Shown here: positions 34,940-45,200 of the stretch, piece after piece
How the letters are laid out: each line of letters opens with the position of its first letter
Position numbering within the stretch: the first letter of the stretch is position 1
Virus record (IMG/VR): IMGVR_UViG_3300042453_004886
Location: 1-64,000 of that record
Length of the DNA: 64,000 nucleotides
Direction: 5' to 3' (one strand)
Source of the DNA: a virus
Position numbers and translations under genes: made by a program
The notes under the pieces: model-generated
Seen by the model: the letters and a program-made list of their open reading frames with translations, nothing else
Told to the model about the DNA's origin: nothing
Databases searched by the model: none

Positions 34940-34954
34940 ACTAGTTTATAAAAT
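34931..34954. repeat. 24-bp perfect palindrome
   Basis: A perfect palindrome of 12-bp arms centred between 34942 and 34943, with core AAACTAGTTT and flanking TTTTAT/ATAAAA. It covers the stop of the upstream gene and sits about 70 bases before the PhoH start. Being AT-rich with no spacer it is a better operator candidate than a terminator. A second short inverted repeat, TGAATGA (34971-34977) with TCATTCA (34984-34990), follows. Together they look like a control region for PhoH. Confidence 0.7.
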
Positions 34955-34970
34955 GGGGTAAACTTGAAAT

Positions 34971-34990
34971 TGAATGACACAGATCATTCA
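34971..34990. repeat. 7-bp inverted repeat before PhoH
   Basis: TGAATGA at 34971-34977 and TCATTCA at 34984-34990 form arms separated by 6 bases, between the palindrome and the PhoH gene. It could be an operator or an RNA hairpin in the leader. Alone it is weak evidence. Confidence 0.45.
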
Positions 34991-35024
34991 GGGATCCTTA
35001 AAACCTACAACGGTGAGGTATTAG

Positions 35025-35759
35025 ATGAGTAAACCCCGTCGTTCTCCTGCTGGACGTGGTCGTTCAAACTACGAAGGAGACATCGCTCAAGCGGGCCCAG
35101 TTCCTTTAGCGGCTAAAAAGATTGACACTAAAAAGCTAAAAACTGTTCCTTTTATTCCAAGAGGAAATCAGAAGTCAGTTCTAACTTGCATTAGCAAACA
35201 CGATCTGACTTTTTTAATTGGACCCGCAGGAACGGGTAAAACTTTTCTTCCTGTTGCTTTTGCAGTCGATCAGCTCATCAAAGGAAATATTTCCAAGATC
35301 GTTGCTGTCCGTCCTGCAGTCGAAGCAGGTGATTCCATCGGGTTCTTGACGGGTGGTCTTGCCGATAAAATGGGACCTTACCTCAGACCGGTTCTGGATG
35401 CCTTTGAAAAGTTTCTGGGTAAACCTCAGCTCGATTTGCTCATGGCATGCGGCTTGATCGAAATTACCTCCCTTACATACTTGAGAGGCCGCACGATCGA
35501 GGATGCTGTCTACATCATGGATGAGATGCAGAATGCAACGCCTGCACAGCTCAAGATGGCCCTGACCCGTATCGGGGAGAACTGCACCGCAGTAGTCACG
35601 ATGGACCCCGGACAGTGCGACATTCATCCTGAAGATTCTTGTATTAGAGAAGTTCACAGATTTGAGGGTGCCGAATCTATTGCCGTCGTCAGGTTCTCTC
35701 AGGAGCAAGTTGTACGCTCCAGAATCGTCAAAACCTTGCTTGATTGCTACAACGACTAG
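35025..35759 (+). CDS. phoH: PhoH-like ATPase
   Basis: A 244-residue PhoH family protein, an ATPase of the superfamily 1-like group, often found in phages and thought to act on RNA or in nucleic acid metabolism. Seen: a basic N-terminus, Walker A GPAGTGKT at 66-73, the typical RPAVEAGDSIGFLTG segment, DEMQNATPAQLKMALTRIG at about 165-183 and VTMDPGQCDI, which is close to the family's GDxxQ-like block. The ATG follows GTGAGGTATTAG. It is followed by a strong two-way terminator that separates it from the facing lysis gene unit. Confidence 0.88.
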   Translation: MSKPRRSPAGRGRSNYEGDIAQAGPVPLAAKKIDTKKLKTVPFIPRGNQKSVLTCISKHDLTFLIGPAGTGKTFLPVAFAVDQLIKGNISKIVAVRPAVEAGDSIGFLTGGLADKMGPYLRPVLDAFEKFLGKPQLDLLMACGLIEITSLTYLRGRTIEDAVYIMDEMQNATPAQLKMALTRIGENCTAVVTMDPGQCDIHPEDSCIREVHRFEGAESIAVVRFSQEQVVRSRIVKTLLDCYND

Positions 35760-35768
35760 CTCAAAATC

Positions 35769-35800
35769 AAACCCCCTCTGGAGGCTCCAGAGGGGGTTTA
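35769..35800. terminator. Two-way terminator between facing units
   Basis: A perfect 14-bp stem (35769-35782 with 35786-35799), loop GGC, with TTTA on the plus-strand side and TTGATTTTGAG on the minus-strand side. It stops rightward transcription after PhoH and leftward transcription after the amidase gene, whose stop is at 35810. Confidence 0.85.
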
Positions 35801-35809
35801 AAGCGTTCT

Positions 35810-36388
35810 TTAGTCTACCAAGATCTCTTTGTACTGAAACTTAACTTTACCGGCTTTCAGAGCGTCGTAGCGGCGAATAACGTCTTCCTTGAAAGGCAGA
35901 AACAGCCGACCGATATCAACCTTCTGGTTGCGTCCAATTTCCTTATCAACCCTCAGATGATCCGTAAGGTCATCCGTTCTAGGGTCGAGCTTATGCCAAG
36001 CCATGAACTCTGCCACGAACTGAGCTCCTACAGCCATCATCTCAGGAGTAACCGGACACATCCCTTGCATGGTATCTGGGTTGGTCTTGAACATGGCAGA
36101 AAAGCCTACACCAATATTGGACTTGTTAGCCTTGAAAGCGTGCTGACCATACTCTGAAATCTTCAAAGTCTTGATGACGTGCGCCTGATTCTTGGCTTGG
36201 TCAAAGATGATGTTGTAGTGGTAGCCATCAAAAGCCATGGCGTACGTACCCACAGACCAATGCATGGTAATACGCTCGATAGGACCAAGAGCCATACCGC
36301 GCTGCTCGTTTTCATGCTGAACAGTGTACTTAAGTCCATTGATTGTTCCTTGTAGAGGTCTTCCAGGCTTTGCAGCCTCTTTGCTCAT
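35810..36388 (-). CDS. T7-lysozyme-type N-acetylmuramoyl-L-alanine amidase (endolysin)
   Basis: A 192-residue amidase that should cut the amide bond between MurNAc and the peptide stem to lyse the cell. Numbered from ATG 36388: TMHWSVG with zinc ligand H43, GYHYNIIF, SNIGVGFSA at 90-98 in place of the siGIg block, H144 (TDHLRVD) and K156-V-D158, matching the H..H..K-x-C/D pattern of T7 lysozyme with Asp in the Cys position. I chose the ATG at 36388 because it overlaps the upstream stop (ATGA) in a coupled pair; an ATG at 36415 is the alternative. It lacks a signal peptide and cell-wall-binding domain. Confidence 0.82.
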   Translation of the reverse strand: MSKEAAKPGRPLQGTINGLKYTVQHENEQRGMALGPIERITMHWSVGTYAMAFDGYHYNIIFDQAKNQAHVIKTLKISEYGQHAFKANKSNIGVGFSAMFKTNPDTMQGMCPVTPEMMAVGAQFVAEFMAWHKLDPRTDDLTDHLRVDKEIGRNQKVDIGRLFLPFKEDVIRRYDALKAGKVKFQYKEILVD

Positions 36389-36825
36389 GTCACGGTATCC
36401 CACAGCTTCCTCCATACTTGTTTCAGATACGGCATCACCTCAAATTGTCCCTGAGCCTGTACGGATCCCATGTAAACAATTTTAGGTATACTTTCCATCT
36501 CTAAGTATACAGCACGCATAGAAACTGAATGAATTCCTGGATCTGTTTTTAAAACAGCAATTCCATCTTTTATTGCAGGTATTACCTTAGACTCTTCGTC
36601 AACTGTAATAAGAATTCCATTTGGTTTCCTGCTGTGAACCTTTGTATTCAAATCAAAATTAGACCAGAGTATTTTTACTATTCCTTGATCCATGGTCATA
36701 ACAAGCACTTGAGCTTGATTTTTACTTACATGATTTTTGGGCTCAGCGCTTACCTTTAAAGCAAAACCAAGCCCAAATGACATAACAGCTAAAACAAGTA
36801 AAACAAATCTCCAAAGCTTGAACAT
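36385..36825 (-). CDS. Membrane-anchored or exported protein in lysis cassette
   Basis: A 146-residue protein with a hydrophobic N-terminal helix (about 5-24, after MFKLWR) ending in SAEPK, a possible signal peptidase site, so it is exported or anchored with the body outside. The rest is mixed alpha/beta. It directly precedes and overlaps the endolysin gene, so a holin, spanin or endolysin export helper is possible. A classical holin would have more than one membrane helix, so a periplasmic or spanin-like role is more likely. AGGGGG precedes the ATG. Confidence 0.6.
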   Translation of the reverse strand: MFKLWRFVLLVLAVMSFGLGFALKVSAEPKNHVSKNQAQVLVMTMDQGIVKILWSNFDLNTKVHSRKPNGILITVDEESKVIPAIKDGIAVLKTDPGIHSVSMRAVYLEMESIPKIVYMGSVQAQGQFEVMPYLKQVWRKLWDTVT

Positions 36826-36890
36826 CTGGTCCCCCTGATTCTTACATGTACGTTTCTCCTTCTAGAGCCAGTAAAAACTAAAAATTACAA

Positions 36891-37805
36891 CTAAGAGGGA
36901 ATCTTGCTCTTGAGCAGTTCAACCTCTGCCGAGAGTTCTTTTATAGCGTTAACAAGAACAGGAATTAGTTCTGAGTAAGAAATACCAAGCAAAGGGTTAT
37001 CTCCGTTATCCGGATCTTCCCCAATATTTGAAATAACTTCTGGAATTAATCCTTGAACTTCAGCTGCATTTAGACCAAGGCTTGTTTTTTGGTTGCCAGT
37101 AAAGTTATAAGATATCGGGTTTAGAGACAGTACTTCGGCAAGTCCATAAGACAGGGGCTTAATATTAGATTTTAGTCGAATGTCTGAACTAGATGATAAA
37201 GTGCCTGTTTCGTTTATACTCCAACCACTCGTGTTAATATCTCGTCTCCAGTACCCTAAATTTCCACCAGAGTTGAAATACCAATAAGGTGTAGTACTAA
37301 AGTTGTTTCTACCCTTGGATATTCTGGTTTCACCAGATGTACCATTTGGGGAGATATCAATTGCACCACTTGTTCCATTTCTTCCTAGTGTAAAAACAGC
37401 TAGTTCTGTGCTGTCTACAACAGAAGAAATGTAGTCATTGCCTAAGTTGTTGTCATGCCTTAAAAAAACACCCTGTGTTGTTGTGGATCCAATAAAAATT
37501 TGAGGAACACTGGAAGAAATTGCTCTTATGTTTCCACCGCTAATATCAAGCTTCTGCCCAGGAGAACTGGTACCTATACCTACGTTTCCCCCTGAACCCG
37601 GAGTAAGCACAATGTGCCCGTTAGATTGGTCATTTGCAATTTGAAAATAAGTAATACCAGATCCCGGAATACCGACATAGGCTTGCCGAGCAGACGGAGA
37701 GTAAAACTCTATATACTCGTGATTTGTTCCTGTTAGGCGCAGTAAGCTACCATTTCCGGTTACAAGTGCCTGACCAGAAATAGTCGTGGAGTTCAGTATA
37801 CGCAT
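36891..37805 (-). CDS. Tail fibre with S74 intramolecular chaperone
   Basis: A 304-residue fibre tip protein. The last 100 residues match the peptidase S74/endosialidase chaperone: SSSDIRLKSNI at about 204-214, with the Ser-Asp-x-Arg-x-Lys self-cleavage site, then LGLNAAEVQGLIPEV and SYSELIPVLVNAIKEL, followed by a coiled coil. The N-terminal 200 residues are beta-rich with Gly/Ser/Asn repeats and probably form the trimeric receptor-binding part. The chaperone is expected to cut itself off after folding. AAAGGA lies 10 bases before the ATG. The neighbours are two further fibre genes. Confidence 0.88.
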   Translation of the reverse strand: MRILNSTTISGQALVTGNGSLLRLTGTNHEYIEFYSPSARQAYVGIPGSGITYFQIANDQSNGHIVLTPGSGGNVGIGTSSPGQKLDISGGNIRAISSSVPQIFIGSTTTQGVFLRHDNNLGNDYISSVVDSTELAVFTLGRNGTSGAIDISPNGTSGETRISKGRNNFSTTPYWYFNSGGNLGYWRRDINTSGWSINETGTLSSSSDIRLKSNIKPLSYGLAEVLSLNPISYNFTGNQKTSLGLNAAEVQGLIPEVISNIGEDPDNGDNPLLGISYSELIPVLVNAIKELSAEVELLKSKIPS

Positions 37806-37833
37806 GAAGGTTTAGTCCTTTATAGAATAACTA

Positions 37834-39240
37834 CTAACCAACAACAACGACTCGGTATTGATTTGTGGTGGGTGCCGTAGCAAACGTTACAATTACAGCG
37901 TTGACAGTGGATACGGTTACATCAGGAATAACTTGGCTACCGTCGCTCTTGGTGTAAACAAAAACCTGCACATCAAGAGTGTTGAGGTTATGCGTAACCG
38001 TAATAGCGGTAGCTGATCCGTTGCCTACGTCTACAGAATACTTGCCAACAGCACCGAGGTTTGTTCTGGCTGCTGCAGCTGTTGTAGCGCCCGTACCGCC
38101 CGCTGCAACTGCAAGCGTTCCCCAGGTAGGGGCGCCAGCCCCGCCAGACAGAAGAGCTTGCCCAGACGTACCTGCAGCCGTAATTGCCATAGCAGATGCC
38201 GTAGAGTAAACAATACCACCGTTAGCAGCAGTAAGAGCAGCATTGGTTCCACCCTTGTTAAGGCCAATATTGGTGGCGCTCCAGGTACCAGTTGTAACCG
38301 TACCCAGAGTTGCAATACTCGAACCACCGGCATAGGTAGAGGCAACAGAGATGCTGTTACCTGAAATTGAAATGCCTGTGCCGGCAGTTAGCTGACCGGT
38401 TCCAGAGAACTTGGTAAAAGTCAGAGCAGTTGTTCCAAGCGTGATCGGATTTGCTGTTGAAAGTACAAATGCAGCAGATCCGTTTGATGTACCTTGCTCT
38501 ACATATGTATAAAGCCCCGCTTCAACCTCTCCTGAAGGAGAATTATCCGCGTCTACTGCACGACTCCAGGAGCTAGCTGAAACAACATAGATACCGTTTT
38601 GTGATGCAGTTGTCTGATCTTTTACAAGAACTCTGTCTCCAGCGATGACTGCAATACCGTCAATGGTCTGCGTACCTGAAAGTGTGATGTTGGCAGTTGT
38701 AGCTACTCGCACGGGGTCTTTGAATGCAAGTCCGGTCTTGGTGGCATCTACATAATTCTTGGTTGCAGCATCCTGAGCATTCTGAGGATCAGCAACTGAA
38801 GTGATTCTCTGGCTGTTTGCGTTTAAAGCACTTGTAGGTGCTGCAAACTGATCAAGTCTGTAACCCTGAACAACGGTGGAGAGATCAGAGATGGTGCTGG
38901 CTGTTTGAGAGCCTGTATGGTTTGCTCGAGCCAGTGGATCCGTTGCAAGCTTTGAAAGCGCAATAGCAGCACTTGCGTTGATGTCGGCGTTAACAATGAC
39001 ACCAGACGCAATCGAGGTTGCGTTGCTTGAACCATCCGTCGTAACGTCACCGGTTAGCTGTGGAGCAGTTGCGCCGGTTAAATCTTTCCAAGCGCTGCCA
39101 TCCCAAACGTATAACTTGTTTACTGCCGTATCGTAGTAGACCTGACCTGTAACAGGACTTGAGGGCGCAGCAGCTAGATTTTGAACGCGAGCATTTTGGA
39201 GCTCGTTCTTGTTCAAATCTAAATTGTTTACAAACTTCAT
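37834..39240 (-). CDS. Tail fibre protein
   Basis: A 468-residue protein with low-complexity Ala, Thr, Gly, Ser and Asn repeats typical of long tail fibres (QLTGDVTTDGSSNATSIASG, then a GISISGNSIS block). A domain at about 172-285 (DPVRVATTANITLSGTQTIDG) resembles fibre shaft repeats of many phages. The C-terminal 55 residues (ITVTHNLNTLDVQVFVYT) resemble the C-terminus of the neighbouring 203-residue protein, suggesting a shared small receptor-binding or trimerisation domain. No signal peptide. Confidence 0.85.
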   Translation of the reverse strand: MKFVNNLDLNKNELQNARVQNLAAAPSSPVTGQVYYDTAVNKLYVWDGSAWKDLTGATAPQLTGDVTTDGSSNATSIASGVIVNADINASAAIALSKLATDPLARANHTGSQTASTISDLSTVVQGYRLDQFAAPTSALNANSQRITSVADPQNAQDAATKNYVDATKTGLAFKDPVRVATTANITLSGTQTIDGIAVIAGDRVLVKDQTTASQNGIYVVSASSWSRAVDADNSPSGEVEAGLYTYVEQGTSNGSAAFVLSTANPITLGTTALTFTKFSGTGQLTAGTGISISGNSISVASTYAGGSSIATLGTVTTGTWSATNIGLNKGGTNAALTAANGGIVYSTASAMAITAAGTSGQALLSGGAGAPTWGTLAVAAGGTGATTAAAARTNLGAVGKYSVDVGNGSATAITVTHNLNTLDVQVFVYTKSDGSQVIPDVTVSTVNAVIVTFATAPTTNQYRVVVVG

Positions 39241-39254
39241 TTATTTACCCTCTC

Positions 39255-39866
39255 TTAGTTAAGGTAAGCCTTTCCACTAAACGCTGCACCAAATTCTAAA
39301 ATAACACGAGACGAAGAAATAATTTGAATATCACCAAAAACAACACTTCCTGCAGAGTCCACAACCGTAACGCTTGGAACTTTCCCTAGCGTGTGATCGA
39401 TTGTCCATGTAGACGCAGGAGTTGTTTGATCGTGAACGTAAGTCGGGGATTCTACCTGAATGTTTTGAAACACGCCTTGGCTGTTTATAACCAAAGTCCC
39501 ATTGATAGATAGACCCCCTACAATATCCAGTTGATTGCTCGTGTTCAACGTCATGGCTCGGGTAGAGCCCTGAACAAACTGCAGGTTACCAGCAGAGTTG
39601 GTCGTCAGATCATTTGGGCTTTCGTAGATTTTCCAACCGCTTCCGCCAACCCACTCGATCCCTTCATTGGGACCTGGATCGTTAAAAGCAAGCTTGTTGA
39701 GATTGCTCAGGTTTTTATCACTGAGGTTTAAATCGACATCAACCGTTCCGCTGGATGCCGCCAAGTAAGTTGAGCTATCAATCGAAGCAGATCCATTATT
39801 TAATTTTACGAATCCGCTAGAGTTCTGATTTGAGATGCTAAGATACTTTTTTCTGTTACTAGACAT
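39255..39866 (-). CDS. Short tail fibre or fibre-associated protein
   Basis: A 203-residue beta-rich protein with fibre-like sequence. The C-terminal part (WTIDHTLGKVPSVTVVDSAG) aligns in pattern with that of the 468-residue fibre next door, and the Ser/Asn-rich N-terminal half fits a fibre shaft. It is probably part of the same fibre, or an adaptor. It lies between the terminase and fibre genes with short gaps and is in the same transcription unit. Confidence 0.75.
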   Translation of the reverse strand: MSSNRKKYLSISNQNSSGFVKLNNGSASIDSSTYLAASSGTVDVDLNLSDKNLSNLNKLAFNDPGPNEGIEWVGGSGWKIYESPNDLTTNSAGNLQFVQGSTRAMTLNTSNQLDIVGGLSINGTLVINSQGVFQNIQVESPTYVHDQTTPASTWTIDHTLGKVPSVTVVDSAGSVVFGDIQIISSSRVILEFGAAFSGKAYLN

Positions 39867-39878
39867 CCCAACTCCAAT

Positions 39879-41753
39879 TTATTTCCATTTAGGAATTTTA
39901 GATATTCTTGTAGCACCCAATACAGACATTTTAATACCAGATGCACTCCCTAGTCCATACATTTTTTCTTCTTGAGCAATACGAGCTACAACCGTTACCA
40001 CCGCGTCAGCAAGGTCTTTACTGTTTCCAAGACCTTTACCCTTGGGGTGATCGATCTTTCTACCGTTTACAAGCTGAATCTTTTTAAGCTCTTCGTGAAG
40101 TTTCTTGGCAGCTTTTGAGCTATTTGGGTCAGGTAATCTGATCAAGCCGTTGTCCAGTCTGTGCCTGAACAGCTCGTACATGGCTAGCTGTGTTGGCGCA
40201 GAGAACGTGATTTCTTCTGTGATAACTCCCTGAGTGTACAGTTTCTGTAAGCTAGCTTGGTTTTGCCAGTGGTCAAAGCTCAGTCGTCTGACGTTACGTT
40301 TCATACACACTTCAAAGATGTTCTTCTCGACATCTTGAAGATTAACGGGAATCTTGATCTTGGGATTGTTGGGATCTAACTCGGGTTCCCACTCAAGTAC
40401 CAGATCAATTACAGCAATCAAGCCCTTATCACTGGGCTCTCCGTGCCCTACAGCAAAACCAAAGCTATCGTGCTTGATACCTGGGTCTGCGTGAGCGTAA
40501 GAATACTTGTTGAACTCCATCTCTTCGAGATTGATCACCTGTAACCCGACGTAAGCTCTGTACTGGTTTGACTTCATCTCTCTGGCGGTTTCTTCTGAAA
40601 CCAGAGCCACGCCTTGGGTGTCATAAACCTTTGTAGGAGCGTACTGAGCCACGGGCTGCGCCGTTGAGTACAGTTTGAGCATTTCCTTGTTAAAGAAGTC
40701 TTCCTGAGCCCCAGGGCGAACTCCCATGTAATCTCGACGGGCACCTATGGGGTCCGTTGCAAAGAACGTGGTCAAATCTGGATCGTCTTGTCCGGTGTAG
40801 TTGGGGTTTACGTCCCAGGTACACAGTCTCAAACACATCATGCTGGTAGGATCTAGTTGACCGGTCTCAACAAGCTTCCAAAGACGGTCAGACATGTCTC
40901 CTTCTTGCCATGCAGATCCAATGCCAATTTTAATACCGCCGTCTGGATGCAGCTTGAAACGGGTAGTACCTTTACCGACGTTGTCCCAGAGAGCAAGTCC
41001 TGAGCTTTCTACAGATGCGCCAGGCTCAACGGCAAAGCGGTTGACCTCGTCCATCAGCAGTCCCCAGAGGTTCTTACCGACAAGACCTGCGCCTCTTGAG
41101 TGACCCGCACGGAAAATAACGTTCTTTTTGCGGTGAATAATCTCGGTGCTGAGGACTTCAATGTCTCCGCGCTCAATCATAGAACCAAAATATGCAGAGC
41201 TTTCCATACGTGCTTTGGTGTAAGCAAAGATGGTATCTTTGGCCTGCTGTTCATTTGTAGCGATGGATAGAACGAATACAGGGTCTCCGGGCAAAAGCCC
41301 CAGCTCTTGTCCCGGATCTTCCATTTTTGTAAGTCTGTAAAACTCGTAAGAGGACATTGCGCCCGTCAAACTGCTCTTGCTCGAGCCCATTCCGGATTCT
41401 AAGCTAAGGTTTTTATAGCGTTGTCCGGGCACCCAGAGAGCTTTTTTTTCATCAATCCACTTATCCATAATGGCGGCTTCATCAAACTCTGTGTCGTCGC
41501 TTACGCGCCATTTCTTGAGCTTCTCGCCACGCGTAGGGTCATCAGGAGAAATGCACTCTCCCCACAAGCCTTTGCTGAAAGGAATGCCGTAAAAAGCTTT
41601 CATGATGACACGCTGAGCAGGAAACAGGTACAAACCAAGAATTTCCTTGGCGTACTCAACCGGCGACAACATGGAGTTGTCGTTTTGCATGGCTTCAGAA
41701 ATGATCTGATCTAGTAGTCCATCAAAGCCGCGGTCTTTTTTATCTCTTGCCAT
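39879..41753 (-). CDS. terL: Terminase large subunit
   Basis: A 624-residue packaging motor. ATPase part: Walker A-like ESGMGSSKS at 119-127, Walker B LLMDE at 232-236. RNase H-like nuclease part: D423 (AHADPG), D494 (SFDHW) and D580/D583 (SKDLADAVV), the three-acid metal site that cuts concatemeric DNA. Order and spacing fit tailed-phage TerL proteins, and no intein or insertion is obvious. It sits among virion and fibre genes, unlike the usual adjacency of small and large subunits; the small subunit is not clearly identified. It ends at 39879, 12 bases before the next gene's start. Confidence 0.92.
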   Translation of the reverse strand: MARDKKDRGFDGLLDQIISEAMQNDNSMLSPVEYAKEILGLYLFPAQRVIMKAFYGIPFSKGLWGECISPDDPTRGEKLKKWRVSDDTEFDEAAIMDKWIDEKKALWVPGQRYKNLSLESGMGSSKSSLTGAMSSYEFYRLTKMEDPGQELGLLPGDPVFVLSIATNEQQAKDTIFAYTKARMESSAYFGSMIERGDIEVLSTEIIHRKKNVIFRAGHSRGAGLVGKNLWGLLMDEVNRFAVEPGASVESSGLALWDNVGKGTTRFKLHPDGGIKIGIGSAWQEGDMSDRLWKLVETGQLDPTSMMCLRLCTWDVNPNYTGQDDPDLTTFFATDPIGARRDYMGVRPGAQEDFFNKEMLKLYSTAQPVAQYAPTKVYDTQGVALVSEETAREMKSNQYRAYVGLQVINLEEMEFNKYSYAHADPGIKHDSFGFAVGHGEPSDKGLIAVIDLVLEWEPELDPNNPKIKIPVNLQDVEKNIFEVCMKRNVRRLSFDHWQNQASLQKLYTQGVITEEITFSAPTQLAMYELFRHRLDNGLIRLPDPNSSKAAKKLHEELKKIQLVNGRKIDHPKGKGLGNSKDLADAVVTVVARIAQEEKMYGLGSASGIKMSVLGATRISKIPKWK

Positions 41754-41762
41754 GTAGATTTC

Positions 41763-42200
41763 CTAGTCTTTTGCTAAATTACTCTCAGGGTTAGTTACGT
41801 ATACACTCTCATCTTTTTTAATGATCTGTATACTTCTTGAGTTAGATCTAAAATCATTGTAGTTTACGTAGAGTATTTCCCATTTATCCATTTTAGAAAA
41901 ATAGCATATTTCTGGAAACATAGATCCAAATACGCCTGAGTGTAAATTAACTGTACAAAGCAGGATAAAGTCTTCGGTGTAGACTTTATAGCTTCCTAAA
42001 ATTCCAGGAAGCGTTACACCTCCGAGTAAGTCACCTGTTTCTACAAATATGCTTACATCGGGATGATTTATAACCTTCAAAGCAACATCAGGAGGAATAT
42101 CGTTTTGAACTTTTTCCAGACTTTCTACATCTGAAAAAAGCTGATTAACAGAATCCTTGTACTCATCGTTTACACTAAAACCAGGTTGATTGATAGACAT
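41763..42200 (-). CDS. Hypothetical virion-region protein
   Basis: A 145-residue protein of unknown family with mixed strands and helices and an acidic start. I chose the ATG at 42200: it lies one base after the upstream stop (TAATATG) and has GGAAAG nearby, while a GTG at 42212 would overlap the upstream gene. It is between the HEFAH protein and the terminase gene, so it belongs to the virion transcription unit. Confidence 0.65.
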   Translation of the reverse strand: MSINQPGFSVNDEYKDSVNQLFSDVESLEKVQNDIPPDVALKVINHPDVSIFVETGDLLGGVTLPGILGSYKVYTEDFILLCTVNLHSGVFGSMFPEICYFSKMDKWEILYVNYNDFRSNSRSIQIIKKDESVYVTNPESNLAKD

Positions 42201-42201
42201 A

Positions 42202-45200
42202 TTACTTTCCACTTCCTATTCTTTCCAGTACTCTTAACATTGTCCAGTAGTAATAACCCGGTAATTCAGATTCTAGTAGCTGAGTTTCATTACCAGTTTT
42301 ATCTACCCCAAATAGTCTTATTTCTCCTGTAGTAAGTCTTCTGCTAATAATCGTTTTATACTTCAAGTAAGGATCTGCTGGTACACCCTTTCCACCATTA
42401 AATATTTCATTAATTTCTCTTTGAGTGATTACTTGGTTTGAATTTGAACTGTTTACTTTTGCTTTTATTAAGCTTGATACACCTTCTCTAATATAGTTTA
42501 TATCTTGTAATTCTACAGGATTTATAGGTTTAATATTATTAGTGTTATTCGGTATTAAAACATCTGATCTAGGTATATCTGATAAATCAACACCAGCTAA
42601 ATTTAAGTTTACACTGCTAATAAAAATAATTGAGTTTATATCTATTCCATGAGAAACACACAAAGTACCTAGTATACTAAGTAAATTATTTATCTGTGTA
42701 TTACTTATACTTCTTGTATTGCTAGTATGGCTGTCGCACTCTAATCCTATAAATATAGAGTTTTCTCCTAAGTTGTCGATTCTGCTTCCGTCTTCAATAG
42801 TAATGTAAGCTTTTTTAGGATCTAAAGTACTTACAATTCCTTCAAGTTTAGTTAAAACATTTTCTACTCTTTGTTCTATAGTTCCATCTTTTCGTACAAC
42901 AAAATGGAGAGTTTCTTGTGTACTAGTCTGATCCATATCTTTATTAAATAATCTTATTATTATTCGGGTGGGCTTTAAATCCTGAGTTTTATTACCTGTA
43001 GTCTTAGGTGGAAATTTTATAACTTTAACAGGATTTATAGAAAATTTTATTATATTTTCCGAGTAATTGTATAAAATTTGAACAAGCTCTCCCGTTCTTG
43101 GATCAAATTCGTAAGAATTACCGGAACTTTCTACGTAGGTACCATTTGAACTTTTTGCTAAGCTTCTCATTTTTCTAGAGTTAAGGACTTCTTTTAAAAG
43201 CGCTCTTGCTCCGGCGGGAGTTAAATCTATTACTCCTGAACTTTCTCCAGGAATTGGGTTTCTTCTTATAAACACGCCCTGTATAGGGCTAAACGAAACT
43301 TGACTAATCTGGGTGGGAGTATGGGTACCCCCTTTAACTTTTCTTGATATACCTGTTTTTACAAGAATTAGATCTCTCCAATTACGCTCTAAGTAGTAAG
43401 CAAATCCTTCCCCACTATATTTATCTCCTTGGTAGTGATTTGCGATATTACTGTACTCATCTTTTGTAGCCTGTGGTAAATCTATAGGCCATGGTAACCC
43501 TGTTAGCTCTTGCAAATAATGAGCAAACTCGTGAGCCGTAACACTTAAATAGTCTACTCCCCCAATTAAACGATAATACTTTACGATACTATTATAAGAA
43601 ATTTTTATTATATTTCCGCTATCGTACACTCCTATTGCCCATGTAGTATATATTTCGTGGTCACCCGTGGTTCCTACAAGATCAGTAGAACTAACATTTA
43701 AACTTGTTGGAGCCTCTACCCCGAATACTTCAGCTAATCGAATAGCAAGTTCTTGTGAAGTTTTTGGCATAGGCCTTAACAGTGTAAAACTATTTGTAGC
43801 TGCATCAGTTAGTACGTCAACAGAATCTATACTTACAGAGTTTGCAGTACTTTCAGGGTTAAACTCAAGTTTTAGCGTATTTTCATTGAAACTGTGATCG
43901 GGTATAGGTTGGTTTGTAGCTGCATCCACTATTTCTAGTTTAAACTCTTTAAATTCTTTATTAAGGGGTTTACCTACATCATTTACTAAAACTTCGTTTG
44001 ATCTAGTATTTTCAAATTGATTTAATTCAAATGTTTTTTCTACTTCCCAACTCTGAGAAGAGTTTGTTCTTACGTATAAAGTTACTCTTACTCTACTTGG
44101 GTGATCAGGTATATTAACTGAGAACGAGCTAACTGGCTCAGCTTTATTAAACACTATTGTTACAGTAGTATTCGTATAGGAGTAGTGTCCTTGCTGAAGT
44201 AGTCTAATAGGGTTACTTGTAGTTACTTGCGTGCTTTTTACTGAAGAAGAAGACGCTAGATGATCTAAAGTTTCTACCATGCTTAAAAAGTAAAACTTAA
44301 GTGCTTCTTTTTGGTTCCAAGTTAGTTCTCTATCTTGACTATCGTTTACTACTAAAAACGGAGGGTCTAAATACGCTAGTCTACCGTATTTATTTAATCT
44401 AACTGCCTGTATAGGGGCTTTAAGATCAAGATTTATGTCTATACCAGATTGTTTTATTTCAAATAAGGTAAGAAGATAGTGTTGATTACTGCTGTACCTT
44501 GTGTGAGCATCCTCTTGTCTTAACATACCCTCGGAAGGACTGAAATATAAGGGTATGTCTTTATTTGTTTCTGAATCTTTAAAAGTTAAAGTTATTTTTG
44601 GTCTTAGTAATAGTCCAGAATTTTGTGTTGTTTGAACTATTTTTCTATATTTTGTACTAGAGCTGTTTTGTTTTTCAATCCAATCTATATGGTAATGTGT
44701 GTAATAAATATTCTTATGTCCTTTTACTGCATTACCAGAAGCATCTTGAAAAGTAGACTCAGTATTTGCAGATATTGGAAAGTATCCAATTTTTGGAACC
44801 AAGGAAAAAGTTACGTTAGTAAGTACTCTTTTAAAAGTTTTTGTTTTTTCATCATATTCAGCAATATAGGGAGTTCCATCTGTCTCAAATAATATAACGT
44901 AATTGTCTGTACCGTTCATAACAGCGGTACGACTAAGTTCGGGACTTATATATTTGTCTGAAAATATTACTATACCCCTATTACTTCTAGTTGTTTCGTT
45001 TTCTAGAGTAAGGTCAGAGTAAAGTCTAAAGTAATCCCCAATATTTGTTTTAAATCTGTAATCTAGGTAAACAGCATCTGTTGGTAATTGAATATATTTA
45101 GAGTTTGTAGATAAGATTTGCTTTAATAGTAGCTTTGCATTTTCTCTATCTATGTAAGCAACTTTTCCTGTTGTTATTACAAAAAATTGTCTAGTTATCG

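Noticed and set aside
38031-38364. Frames opposite or within the 468-residue fibre gene
   Set aside because: Ala/Thr/Gly repeat codons produce stop-free shadows; no start signals.
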